Below, in pieces: positions 46,920 to 57,595 of a stretch of DNA of 64,000 bases. The notes below the pieces were generated by a model. The model saw only the letters and a program-made list of their open reading frames with translations, ran no database searches and was not told where the DNA came from. Source of the stretch: Paraphoma chrysanthemicola (taxonomy: Eukaryota; Ascomycota; Dothideomycetes; Pleosporales; Phaeosphaeriaceae). Within the stretch, counting starts at the first letter, position 1, and each line of letters starts with the position of its first letter. The stretch covers positions 372,001 through 436,000 of the forward strand of contig JAGMWG010000015.1 in assembly GCA_020744225.1 (NCBI GenBank), in the 5' to 3' direction. Both the position numbers and the translations under genes were made by a program.

Positions 46920-48050
46920 ATGGCTACGGATCCAAGCAAGTACAAGCTCAATCATTCCATGTGAGTACCGCCATGAGCACCAATCGTTGTCGCCCTATCC
47001 CATTGGCTTCGTACTTACCCGTGTCAGGATTCGAGTCAAGGATCCCAAGCGTAGCGTTGCATTTTACGAGTTCCTGGGCATGAAGCTCATCAACAAGATC
47101 CAGAACCCTGACGCCAAGTTTGACCTGTACTTTCTCGCATACGACAGCCCCAAGGCGGTATCACACGGCGCGCACTGGACAGATCGCGAGGGCATCGTCG
47201 AGCTGACACACAACTACGGCACCGAAGACGACCCCAATTACAAAATCACCAACGGAAACACCGAACCACACAAGGGCTTTGGCCATCTGTGCGTGTCTGT
47301 AGACAACATCCAGGCGGCGTGTCAGCGACTAGAGGATGCCGGCTACAAGTTCCAGAAGAAGCTCACTGACGGCCGCATGCGCCACATTGCCTTCGTCCTC
47401 GATCCGGACGGCTACTGGGTGGAAGTGATTGGCCAGAAGCCTTTGGAGGAGACGGAGAGCATCAAAGAGTCAGACACAGGCACATATCGCATGGTAGGTC
47501 CAAAGGATTGAGACCAGTCTGGCAGATCTGACCCCAACAGAACCACACGATGATCCGCGTCAAGGACAAGGACGTCTCGCTCAAGTTCTACCAGGATGTC
47601 ATGGGCATGCAGCTCAAGCGTACATCAGAGTCTCCCAATGCCGGCTTCAACCTATACTTCCTTGGTTACGGTGCACCTGCATCTGACAAGACTGCCAATG
47701 GGGTCAATCCGACAGCAGACCACGAGGGACTTCTCGAGCTGACGTGGAATTATGGCACCGAGAAAGATGAAAGCTTCAAGTACCACAACGGCAACGACGA
47801 GCCACAGGGCTTTGGCCACATTTGCATAGCTGTAGACGACTTGGACGCCGCATGTGCCAGGTTCGAGGAGAAGAAGGTCAATTGGAAGAAGAGATTAACG
47901 GACGGCCGCATGAAGAACATCGCATTTGTACTAGGTACGTGTCCTTAACTAGATACAGGCTCAACTCTGACTGACGTGATCATAGATCCTGACAACTACT
48001 GGATCGAGGTTGTGCAGAACGAGAAATTGAAGACACGCAGCAATTGGTAA
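46920..48050 (+). CDS. glo1: glyoxalase I (lactoylglutathione lyase), two-domain
   Basis: There are four exons, 46920-46960, 47028-47493, 47541-47934 and 47986-48050, with introns of 67, 47 and 51 nt, giving 321 aa. The N-terminus MATDPSKYKLNHSM is typical of fungal Glo1. Two VOC/glyoxalase domains repeat the same pattern, the first at about residues 10-150 and the second about 170-321 (MIRVKD, EFYEFLGMKL / KFYQDVMGMQL, then FGHLCVSVD / FGHICIAVD and DGRM.IAFV.DPD.YW.EV). The enzyme converts the hemithioacetal of methylglyoxal and glutathione to S-lactoylglutathione, a cytosolic detoxification step. Metal-ligand His and Glu residues are present in both halves. Confidence 0.95.
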
Positions 48051-48599
48051 ATCGGCGGCGGTCTCTGCCCACGCATGCGGCGGAAATCCCACCAACATCC
48101 TTGAGCCTCCAATGGCTGTGCACCATGCCGTATGCAGCTACCCGCGCCATGCAGGACATGCATGCTGCAAGAATGAGCAAAGCCCCCGCGTTTGCGCGGT
48201 ACTCGTCCTCCATAACATAAATTAAATACAAGCATCTTCCCACTGTTTCTCTGCTCCAGTTTTGCACTTCCACCAAGACTAGATTGATGGTCGGTTGCCA
48301 GACTCACAATATCCATGCTCCGAAGAACTAGCCTCGCCAACAACTGATACTAAATCATCATACGTAGTAGCATATTACGTGGGGTTGCGGGGGCGGGGTA
48401 GCTTCTACCCTCAACGAGTAAGGCTCCGTGGCGCATTATACAAAGGGACCAGCTGATGCATCTTACTACAGCTGGCCGATAGCGGACAGTCCTGTTTTTC
48501 CGGAGTAAATAAAGCTGTGGGACAGTGTCTAGTCCACAACATTTCAAGTTTCGGCATTCGCACAAAGACCCTCTCTAATCACCGACTCTTCAAGTAATC
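48051..48599. other. intergenic region glo1/ser33
   Basis: It contains the terminator of glo1 and the promoter of the dehydrogenase. No general-amino-acid-control TGASTCA site was seen. Confidence 0.5.
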
Positions 48600-50455
48600 A
48601 TGGCAATCATCATGCACACCAGCAAGCCAAAGATCTTGATACCGGAGAAAGTCTCGCCGGATGGCTTAGCCCTGCTCAAAGACCAATTTGAGGTCGACGA
48701 AAAGAAAGGTCTGAGCCCAGAGGAATTGAAGAGCATCATCGGGGACTATGAAGCTCTGATCGTGCGATCAGAAACGCAGGTGACCGCAGAGCTTCTGGAT
48801 GCGGCGAAGAAATTGAAAGTGGTCGCTCGCGCTGGCGTTGGCGTTGACAACGTAGATGTACAGAGTGCGACAACCCACGGCATCATCGTCGTGAATTCTC
48901 CATCCGGAAACATCAACGCGGCTGCTGAGCACACAATTGCTTGTGCGTACCCCGAATAAAGACCGCCTTGCAATACTGACGACATACAGTGCTTATGGCG
49001 GTAGCTCGCAACATTGGAGATGCAGCGCAGAGCATCAAGGCGGGGAAGTGGGAGCGAAGCCGCCTCGTGGGCGTGGAGGCCAAGGGGAAGACGCTCGCCA
49101 TCGTTGGTCTGGGCAAGGGTGAGTGAGTTCAATCCTGTGCGATCGTACCTAACATAGTCGCAGTCGGCCTTACCGTGGCTCGTATTGCCAACGGCTTGGG
49201 GATGCGTCTCGTGGCATACGATCCATATGCGAATCCTAATCTCGCTGCAGCTGCATCAGTTACTCTCCGGCCAAGCCTCGCGGAACTGCTCAAAGAAGCA
49301 GACTTCTTAACACTTCACACCCCGCTGATTGCATCAACCAAAGGCATGATCGGGAAAGCGGAGCTGGCTACGATGAAGCCCACGGCAAGAATACTGAATG
49401 TTGCAAGAGGCGGCATGATTGACGAAGATGCGCTTGTAGAGGCTCTAGATGCCGGCACAATCGCGGGAGCTGGTATCGACGTGTTCACATCCGAGCCGCC
49501 TCAGTCAGACTCTTCAGCAAGCCGGTTGATTGCTCATCCCAAGGTCGTGGCAACCCCTCATCTTGGTGCTTCCACCCGAGAAGCGCAAGAGAATGTGTCC
49601 ATTGACGTTTGCGAGCAAGTCGTGTCCATATTGTCAGGTGAACTCCCTCGCTCGGCTGTCAACGCTCCCATCATTCTTCCCGAAGAGTACAGAACACTGC
49701 AGCCATTTGTCAGTCTCGTGGAAAAGATGGGCTCTCTTTATACACAGCACTATTCCTCGGTCAAGCTCGATTCGTTCCGAACAACCTTTGACATCATCTA
49801 CGAGGGCAAGTTGGCCAACATCAACACCACGAAACCGCTCTTCGCTGCACTTGTCAAAGGCCTCTTAACTCCCATTACCTCGAGCGACGGCCTGAACATC
49901 AACATTGTGAATGCCGAACTTCTGGCGAAGGAGCGCGGCATTCTCATCAACGAGCAACGATCAAGAGAGAATGTCGATGACAAGCCCTATTCGTCGTTCA
50001 TCACACTACGCGCCCGCGCCACGCGCTCAGTATCACACGCCCGGTCTGCAAACTCACGCGCAAACTCGCCATCAGCATCGCGCAGTTTGAAGCCGCAGGA
50101 CCACGAAGACCAGATCATCCAGGGCTTTGTCTCCGGTAATAAACCCTTCATAAGCCGGCTGGACAAGTTCAAGGGCGAATTCGTACCGCGCGGCACTCTC
50201 CTTATCTGCAGGAACTTCGACTCGTGCGGCAAGATCGGATTCGTAGGAAACCTTTTGGGCAAGGCGGATGTCAACATCAACTACATGATCGTCGCGCCGC
50301 TAGACGAGGAAGTTGAGGAGAGGCAAAATGGCGAGGGCAAGGCCAGCAACGAGGCGCTCATGATTTTGGGTGTCGACAAGCCTGTGAGCGAAGATGTTCA
50401 GAAGGCGTTGATTGGGCCCGAGGGTGTCCTGGAGGCCAGCGTGGTGAACTTTTAA
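48600..50455 (+). CDS. ser33: D-3-phosphoglycerate dehydrogenase
   Basis: There are three exons, 48600-48942, 48990-49118 and 49164-50455, with introns of 47 and 45 nt, giving 587 aa. The N-terminal substrate-binding part is followed by a Rossmann NAD domain (GLGKVGLTVARIA, with YDPYANP ending the second strand). The catalytic set is visible in ARGGMID (Arg), GIDVFTSEPP (Glu) and TPHLGASTREAQ (His). An intervening ASB-like domain and a C-terminal ACT domain follow (FVGNLLGKADVNINYM, ALMILGVDKP). The enzyme makes 3-phosphohydroxypyruvate, the first step of serine synthesis; the long ACT-containing form suggests feedback control. The ASB part has a Ser/Arg-rich insert near residues 430-455. Confidence 0.95.
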
Positions 50456-50939
50456 TGTGAACTAGAGGCTGAACTAGAGGCATTAAAGGCGTTTTGGTAC
50501 GCTCGATACTCAACGATATCGAGCGATGTCGGACAGAGGTGGAAGAATCCGCTGAACAGGAGTTCGTTGCGGCTGTAGTCTCATTGGCCAGGAGAACTTA
50601 GTGCAACATGCCAAGCATTCTTTCATCAAATTGCACTACAGACCTCCAGCGAGTGTGGCCTCAAGATGCAATTGGGTAGCTTCACAAAGCATACGCAAGC
50701 ACGTACATTGTCTCTGCAGGTCTTTGGAAGCATGTGGGCTGCTGAGACGGCTGCTTTGACCATGGACAAGAAGCTCGTCTGTGGACGGATCCTGCGATCA
50801 TCCCGAGGCCACTGATATCGCCGTACTGGCCATTGATCATGCAACAAACATAAGCTTGCAACTTACCTCCCAGAACTCACGAAAGCAGTCTAGGCAACTC
50901 TACGCCCTTCAACATCATCGTCTCGCAGCTCACGGAAAG
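50456..50939. other. intergenic region ser33/fmp52
   Basis: No gene or recognisable motif was seen apart from presumed terminator and promoter. Confidence 0.5.
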
Positions 50940-51671
50940 ATGGCTACCGCAGTACTCGCCGGCAGCACCGGACAAGTCGTACGTCGACCATGAATTCATC
51001 GTCCTCCTTTCTAACTATCCTAGGGCGCCTTCATCCTCACGCACCTCCTATCCAACCCAACCTTCTCCGCCGTCTACGCCTACTCGCGCCGCGACCTGCC
51101 CAATCCCACCGCCTCGACCAAGCTCAACGCCATTGTCTCGACCGACACGGCACAATGGGGCACTCTCTTTCCCCGCGAAATGCACCCCAAGATCATGTTC
51201 TCCGGTCTCGGTACCACGAGAGCCGACGCCGGCGGTCTCGAGAACCAGCGCAAGATCGACTATGATTTGAATCTCGAGCTCGCAAAAGCAGCCAAGGACG
51301 CTGGCGTGGAGACATATGTGCTCATCAGCGCTGCGGGCGTGAGCTCAAAGAGCATGTTCGCGTATCCCAAGATGAAAGGCGAGCTTGAAGACGCGGTGCG
51401 CGCGCTCGAGTTCAAGCATACCGTGTTTGTGCGCCCAGGGTTCATTGCAGGCGATAGGACGAGTCGCAATGCGGGTGTTGCCGAGGTGGCCATGCGGTGG
51501 GTAGCTAAGGGGCTGGGAGGGGTGAGCAATGCGCTCAAGGACCCGTGGGCGCAGGATGGCGAGTTGATTGCGAAGGCGGCGGTGGCGGCGGGGGTGAAGT
51601 GTTTGGAAGGGAGGGAAGCTGGCGTGTGGGATGTTGGCCAGGCGGATATAGTGAAGCTGGGAAGGGCATGA
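50940..51671 (+). CDS. fmp52: Fmp52-like mitochondrial outer-membrane NAD(P)-binding protein
   Basis: There are two exons, 50940-50978 and 51024-51671, with a 45-nt phase-0 intron (GTACGT...TAG), giving 228 aa. The nucleotide-binding loop GSTGQVG (residues 8-14) is split by the intron exactly after GQV. The HTATIP2/Fmp52 short-chain-dehydrogenase-like pattern follows: AVYAYSRRD, then VLISAAGVSSKS with YPKMKGELE (Tyr-x3-Lys), and VFVRPGFIAGDR. By family knowledge Fmp52 sits on the mitochondrial outer membrane and in microsomes; its substrate is unknown. Length fits the family. Confidence 0.88.
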
Positions 51672-52597
51672 AGGTCGGATCCATGATGAGGATATGGAGG
51701 TAGATGCATGCAGCGCAAAGAAATGATACCCTTGGTTACTATGAGTACGCCATTCACAGCCTCGTCGTAACATGACGGAGCGCTGAAAGCCGCAAGAAAA
51801 TGACGGCCGCCATCCTATCACGATTGTGATAATAAAGCAACGCGGAATACCATGGCCAATGGCACGGCAACACTGCGAAAAGCACAGTGCCCTTCACGCA
51901 CAACAGAAGCTTCAGTCGGAGATCATTCAATATCGTTGATGCTCAGGTTTCCATGTTGCTCACCGTGCGGACATGTCACACCATCCTCGCATCACTCTCA
52001 GCGACGCGCTGCGCTTGGTCATGTCATGCCGTTCGGCAGCCGCCGAAGGATTCGCAGCAACATCACACCACTGTCTCGCGACCATTGCTGAGCCACCCAA
52101 AAACCACGCAACATGACTGGCCAGACTTTTTGTATTGTGCCAAAAACGTTTCTAGCTCTGCCTTGATCCGGTAATGACTTTTCTGATGTAATTCTGGCCC
52201 TACGCTATGAGAGAGTTGGGACATGTGTCACCTCATGCAGTTTTCGTGATCCCGCAAGGCTGAATACTCATCCGGGAAGTAGTCGGGAAGATGCGCTGAA
52301 CAGTCTCAGGTGATATGCTGGTGGTGCGATAGCTGTACCAATTCGTGATGAGTCGCGGAGGATGGGGGTCTGTATATATGATATGTGTGTTCGCTGGGTT
52401 GGGAAGGCATCACTCCACTCAATCATCAGCACTACAACAGTACTTCGATACAGCACGATATATCTAGAGGATAGACAAAAGGCCGAATCTCCGATCACCA
52501 TTCACATATACGAACGAAGCAGCGAGTGTACTATATACCAACCAAGGAACCTCACTACTTCTCTCTCAATTCACGGATCGAATACACAATACCCAAA
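51672..52597. other. intergenic, about 0.9 kb
   Basis: A TATATATG stretch near 52373 may be a core promoter for the downstream small gene. No other gene is supported. Confidence 0.45.
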
Positions 52598-52887
52598 ATG
52601 CCATCAGCAACACCAATCCGCACCATGATCCGCACCGCCGCCCGGTCAATGGTTGAACCACATCCCTTCGCCCGCAACCCAGTATCCATGGCTCCTCATG
52701 CATGGCGAGCGGGCGACCTGGGCAAGCGCCTCGTAAGGACGAGCACAGTGTATGTTCCCTCCACCTTCCCTTCGTACCCACATCCTCTCAACTACATTGC
52801 TAATACCAGATTAGTTTCGTACCTTTCTACGCCATCATTCTCGGCTGGCCACTAGCCGCAGCTACATTTTACAATGGCCGCATGTGA
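52598..52887 (+). CDS. small, probably mitochondrial single-TM protein
   Basis: There are two exons, 52598-52749 and 52815-52887, with a 65-nt intron (GTATGT...TTAG, phase 2), giving 74 aa. The N-terminus is basic and hydroxylated without early acidic residues (a likely presequence), then NPVSMAPHAWRAGDLGKR, and the C-terminus is one hydrophobic segment (FVPFYAIILGWPLAAATFY) ending NGRM. The GxxGxR-type linker and short tail resemble small inner-membrane accessory proteins of respiratory complexes, but I cannot assign a family with certainty. The intron is needed to join the two conserved-looking parts, which supports the model. Confidence 0.6.
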
Positions 52888-53279
52888 CTATTTTTAGCAG
52901 AGCAGGAGAGAAATGAGCCGGTTAAGCACAGAGCGAAGAGGGAGGAGCTGGAAGGGGAGGAGGTGGCAGAGTTGATTTTGAATATGCGGTGGGATGATTG
53001 AATTATTCCTATGGAAGGCAGCATTGGGTGGCGTTTTGGGATCGGGTTTGTAAGCATTTTGAGGCCTGAGGGCTTGTAAGATAGCCGAAACAGGCAATAT
53101 ATCTTCTTGAGTTCATCGACTGGATTTTGTCGCTTTGATATGTGTGAGATCGCTTCTGGCGTGGGTGGTAAAGATGCCCAAGATGTGAATGCTTCAAGTA
53201 TTGATGCGGGTGACACCCACCATACGGTAATAGCCCCAGCTCTTCATCTCCTTCCGTATTGTCGCTCAACCTCTTCCAA
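52888..53279. other. short convergent intergenic region
   Basis: It is the 3' flank of two converging small genes. Nothing else is seen. Confidence 0.5.
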
Positions 53280-53687
53280 TCAACCACTTTCATTCCCGCC
53301 CGCCTTGTTTGGACTACCACCACCACTCGCCTTCTTGTCTGGCGCGCCTCCATTCCCTCCCACACCTGGGCTATTCGGCCTGCTCACCTTCTCGTTCCCA
53401 GGGCTCACATTGAGCGAGTTGCCGCCCTCCTCATTCTCCGCCGTCCGCTCTGCCGCCTCGGGGCTCGTCGTGTTGGGGTTGAAAGCGGCGTCTGAGCTGG
53501 CAGCTGCGTCGTCGGTGCCGGACTTTGAGTACTCGGTCGATTGGGGATTTAGCGAGTCTTTGTCTTGCGTGTCCTTGGCAGGAAAGCGTGTGGGTCGTGT
53601 GGTGCTGAGGAAGCGAGCGTTGATTGTGGAGGCGCGCGTGAAGCGTTGGACGCGCTGCAGGGTGCGCGCGGGTTGGTAGCGAAACAT
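53280..53687 (-). CDS. mitochondrial-targeted low-complexity protein
   Basis: This is a single exon of 135 aa. Residues 1-34 are rich in Arg, Thr and Ser with RFLSTTRPTRF, a convincing mitochondrial presequence. The rest is disordered: Asp/Ser/Ala-rich, then DAAFNPNTTSPEAAERTAE and SLNVSPGNEKVSRPNSP, with a Gly-rich tail. This pattern (presequence plus a conserved NPxTTxPE and NVSPxNxxVS core) recurs in Pezizomycotina proteins of unknown function as far as I recall. No catalytic domain is present. Confidence 0.65.
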   Translation of the reverse strand: MFRYQPARTLQRVQRFTRASTINARFLSTTRPTRFPAKDTQDKDSLNPQSTEYSKSGTDDAAASSDAAFNPNTTSPEAAERTAENEEGGNSLNVSPGNEKVSRPNSPGVGGNGGAPDKKASGGGSPNKAGGNESG

Positions 53688-54574
53688 TGTGGTGTCTGGT
53701 GGTAGTTCTATGGCAGGATGGTGGTAATTGGAGTGTGTGGTGTGTAGCTTGCAAGCAGATCTTGTTGTAGGTCTGAGAGAGAGCGGAGGGAATGTTAGTG
53801 CTTGAAGCTGTCATGGCTCGCCATTCGCACGACACGCTGACGTCACAAATTAGCCGAAGCCAGAACACATTCATTGTACCTGACAATCTCTACTGAAACT
53901 AGACATGAATTCACATCTCCACCATTACGGTGGTCTATCAGATTGCTGTTTGCACGTTGTTACGACCGAGTTGCCTGCTCGCCGAACACAAATGTGATGG
54001 TGTTGGCGGATTGGGCATCGGGGAATGCTGGACCATCTCCGAGATCCCTGCAACTCTGTCCGACTCACGGCCCACGCTTGACGCCGTCCTCAACCACTAC
54101 CTAGCTCAGCAGACATCAGCTACATAGGCAGAAAAATCACGTTCATGTGCACGTGATGAAAGAGCAGGCCTCAACCGGCTGGTAATGTCTACTACGGTCG
54201 ATCGAACCAGAGACGCAGAGACGCCAGACATGTGCCGTGCTTACATCTTACCTCGATAGAGAAGGTCATACGCAAGGCCGTCCATTGGCTCGAAAATGTT
54301 GCTGTTATCCTTCACGACTACCGAAGGGCGCCATTTTGAGTCACCACTACCTCGAGAATGCTTTTTTCCAATATCGGATATACCTGTACCAATCTCTCGT
54401 CACGATTTCCCAGTCACGCATCGACCACTCAATCACGGCTTCATCCATATGAAGTACTAACACTCGACATCTGGGCTTCTTTCACGGATCACGCCGCACG
54501 ACGTCCTCGAATCTTGATACACAAGCCGAAAGCTTGGTAGCCAAAAGCCTTTCTTATAAAGTCACGACTCCGAC
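53688..54574. other. divergent intergenic region
   Basis: The region separates the presequence-bearing gene from the MOSC fusion gene. Small ORFs lack support. Confidence 0.5.
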
Positions 54575-56248
54575 ATGGCACGCTCAGCTTGGAGTGCTCC
54601 TCCACCCCCTGATCCGCAAAGTCTCAAGGACCCCCCACCCTTCGCGCCATTCCCTCTGCTTCAGCTGCGGGCTGGCAAGATCAAGAATGTGGGGCCTTTC
54701 GAGTCTGCGATTGCGAAGACACCGCTGTTAGGACCGACTGAGATCACAAAGGATGGCATCACGAGTGATGAGCATGCCTACCTGCCCCACAGAAGTCCCG
54801 ATAAAGCACTACTGCATTACTGTACCGCGCACTACGATGAGTGGAAAAAAGAAATACCTACGTCAGAAGCTTTCTTCAATCCTGGTGGATTCGGGGAGAA
54901 CTTCTTCAATACCGAGGTCAGTGAGAAGACGGTCTGCATTGGGGATCGCCTTGCAATTGGCGAGGTGATTGTTGAGGTCACCGAACCACGAGTGCCGTGT
55001 TTCAAGCTGAACCATCGCTTTCAAGTCGAAGACATGGCCAAGCGGGCCCAGACACTCTTCCGGACCGGATGGCTGTACCGCATCATCAAGCCTGGCACCG
55101 TGCAAGTCGGTGACATGATTAGGTTGCTCGAGCGACCACATCCCGAGTGGACCGTGGCGCGAGTCATGTACTATCTTTTCATCGACACTAAAGACCATGC
55201 AATGATGAAGGAGATAGTAGCCGTTGCGCCCCTGGGATTCGAGATAAGGGAGCGATTCGAAAAGCGACTCGCTACCAAATCGCTCGAAGATCAGAATGGG
55301 AGGCTATACGGAGACGAGGCCGAGAACATGGATCTGTGGAGCGAGTACAAAGTGGTGGAGAAGAGGCGGGAGACAAGCAAGGTTACCGCATTCGTACTGC
55401 AGGCAGTGAGCGAGATCGGAGTTCCCGAGCCTGTTGGACCTGGGAGCCATGTACGAGTGAAGCTGGGAGGGAAGCTAGTGCGAGCTTACTCCGTGGTCGG
55501 CGGTAATTCGAAACGATTTGAACTGGGCATTTCTCTCAACGCAAACAGTCGCGGCGGGTCAAAGTTCCTACACGACGAAGCAAAGGTTGATGACGTGTTC
55601 GCTGTGAGCCGCATCAGTGCAAGCTTCCCGCTGGTGGACGATGCAGAAGAGCAGGTCATCATTGCCGGAGGCATAGGTATTACTGCTTTTGTTGCAGCAC
55701 TCAGCCATCTACAGGAAAGCGGGCAGGTGTTCCATCTGCACTACGCACACGCAGGAGAGATGCCATTCGCATCGCGGATCAACGCTCTTGGCCCACGTGC
55801 AACAGTCTACAACAAGTCCCTTGGGCAGCGCTTAGACATCGACAAGGTCATTGCTGGTGCAAAGCCTGGTTCGCAAGTGTACGCGTGCGGCCCGCAACGC
55901 CTCATGGACGACGTCGTGGTCACGGCAAAGAAGTACGGGTTTCCCGACTCATCAGTGCATCTAGAGCAATTCACTGTCACGACGTCCGGCGACCCTTTCA
56001 CGGCCGAATTGAAGGAAAGCAAGAAGACGATTGAAGTCGGGGCCACGCAGACGCTCTTGGATGCACTCAAAGCCGTGGGCATGGATGTTGACAGCTCTTG
56101 TGAGGTGGGCAACTGCGGGACGTGCAAGGTTGATGTGTGCCATGGCAGGGTGGAGCACAGGGGTACGGGGTTGCTAGAGAGTGAAAAGGGAAAGGCCATG
56201 TTGAGTTGTGTGAGCCGTGGTGTTGGGAGAGTGGTACTAGATTTGTAG
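54575..56248 (+). CDS. MOSC domain / ferredoxin reductase / [2Fe-2S] fusion protein
   Basis: This intron-less gene encodes 557 aa. Residues about 30-215 form a MOSC domain of the YiiM type (GPTEITKDGITSDEHAYLPHR, GGFGENF, EPRVPCFKL with the conserved cysteine). Residues about 255-460 form a flavin reductase module (VRAYSVVGG for flavin, GGIGITAFVA for NAD(P)H). The C-terminal 90 residues are a plant-type [2Fe-2S] ferredoxin (SSCEVGNCGTCKVD and a final MLSC cysteine). The order MOSC-reductase-ferredoxin resembles phthalate/vanillate demethylase reductases with an added MOSC head. By family knowledge MOSC domains handle sulfur or molybdopterin-bound sulfur and detoxify N-hydroxylated compounds. 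It may reduce such substrates with NAD(P)H; the true substrate is unknown. Confidence 0.9.
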   Translation: MARSAWSAPPPPDPQSLKDPPPFAPFPLLQLRAGKIKNVGPFESAIAKTPLLGPTEITKDGITSDEHAYLPHRSPDKALLHYCTAHYDEWKKEIPTSEAFFNPGGFGENFFNTEVSEKTVCIGDRLAIGEVIVEVTEPRVPCFKLNHRFQVEDMAKRAQTLFRTGWLYRIIKPGTVQVGDMIRLLERPHPEWTVARVMYYLFIDTKDHAMMKEIVAVAPLGFEIRERFEKRLATKSLEDQNGRLYGDEAENMDLWSEYKVVEKRRETSKVTAFVLQAVSEIGVPEPVGPGSHVRVKLGGKLVRAYSVVGGNSKRFELGISLNANSRGGSKFLHDEAKVDDVFAVSRISASFPLVDDAEEQVIIAGGIGITAFVAALSHLQESGQVFHLHYAHAGEMPFASRINALGPRATVYNKSLGQRLDIDKVIAGAKPGSQVYACGPQRLMDDVVVTAKKYGFPDSSVHLEQFTVTTSGDPFTAELKESKKTIEVGATQTLLDALKAVGMDVDSSCEVGNCGTCKVDVCHGRVEHRGTGLLESEKGKAMLSCVSRGVGRVVLDL

Positions 56249-56502
56249 ATGCACGACAGCGTTCAAGTACGCATGACACAACGCTAATCGACGAGCTACA
56301 TACTTTTGGCGAGAATATAGCGGGGTTGTGGGTACTGTACACGGCTGCATAGCCAGACTCAGAAGACTAAGAAGACCAAGAAGCTATGATGTCATCGGGT
56401 GGAAGCTGTCACACGTTCAATACGGAGGTACACCGCCCACCCAATGTACACCCACCGCCCAGCAACCTGTAACCAAAGTCTTCGACACATTCCACCACAG
56501 TA

Positions 56503-56808
56503 ATGCCTCCTCGCACCCTCTTCAGGTCCTTCCGACCACTATCTGCACCCCGCATGCGACGGGCCTTCGCTACATCACCGCGCATGCGCATCAAAGAAGA
56601 TGCCGATCGCACGCCAGAACAAGTCGACAAGGCAAAGCAGGAGCAGCTGAAGGAACAGCAACAAGGCAAGGGACGGTGGCGCGAAGACCTTGCCTCGTCC
56701 GGCGAGAGCAACATTGCCGCGGACAAGGAGAAGGTTAACGACCACGATGCGCACATGGAGGAGCTGCAAAAGCAGGGCGCGAAGAAGGGCGAGAAGGGTG
56801 AGCTGTGA
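56503..56808 (+). CDS. small mitochondrial protein of unknown function
   Basis: This is a single exon of 101 aa. The first 28 residues are basic and hydroxyl-rich (RSFRPLSAPRMRRAFATSP), a typical presequence ending in RMRIKEDADRTPE. The remainder is highly charged and helical (Lys/Glu/Gln-rich) with SSGESNIAADKEKVNDHDAHME, a conserved core I recall from many Pezizomycotina hypothetical proteins. No enzymatic motif is present. It lies 255 nt after the MOSC fusion gene on the same strand with its own start. Confidence 0.7.
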   Translation: MPPRTLFRSFRPLSAPRMRRAFATSPRMRIKEDADRTPEQVDKAKQEQLKEQQQGKGRWREDLASSGESNIAADKEKVNDHDAHMEELQKQGAKKGEKGEL

Positions 56809-57595
56809 ATGCCGACATGCTTCGCAGAGGAAGAGTATGCAGCGCGTCGGGGATGTTGCCGCACGATGATGACCCGCGGCAGGCCAGAGTCGGCCCTTTA
56901 CACGGAAACTCACGTAGGCGGCAATAGCACTGTATATACACGTTGGAGGGCGGCTTCAGCTCATTGACCGGCCCAAATAGCCGCGAAGCAGCGCGTTGAT
57001 GGGGCTTGAAAGGCGGGGGATATTCACATGCAGCCCTTGACAATGGACTACCACTCGTATGTGCTCAATGGCTCGTTCTGCAAGACCCGTCACGTTGCGA
57101 TGGTGGTGTTCGATGCGCGTTACCAATAACCTTTAGCGGCTGCAGCTTGCGTGGGCGATCAACATTGCGCACCGTGGCTCGCAAGGATACATCGCCAAGC
57201 TGCACATGCGTCGTCTGACCCTGTGTGTCATTGCACCTCGTGCAATTTTCCTCTTTCACCACCCTGCATCTGCTTGAAAGTCTCCGTGTAGCGATCCAAC
57301 GTCGCTGCTCCAAAACCCTTCCGTTCCGTGTTGGCACTAGTCTCGCGCTATGCTTAAAGCACAGCCTCTAGGTCGCCGCAAGCACTAGCAAGGGAAGCCA
57401 CGCTCAAGACTCCATGTCCTCTCTATGAGTAGACTTCAGCGGCGTAATTGCCTATGCTACCGATCCTGTCAAACGAGCTAGCATGCGCGAATTATTTCCA
57501 CATCCGACCTCCAAAGTCCTGACCATTTTCCCTTCTGCCGCGTTTTGTCGACACGCCTCCATTGCCACCGTTTTCGGAGAGAACACGACCTCAGA
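56809..57595. other. intergenic region
   Basis: It leads to the second Zn2Cys6 gene. I see no gene, RNA or repeat. Confidence 0.5.

Noticed and set aside
54555..54560. TATAAA before the MOSC fusion gene
   Set aside because: It is only about 15-20 nt from the start codon, too close to act as its TATA box.
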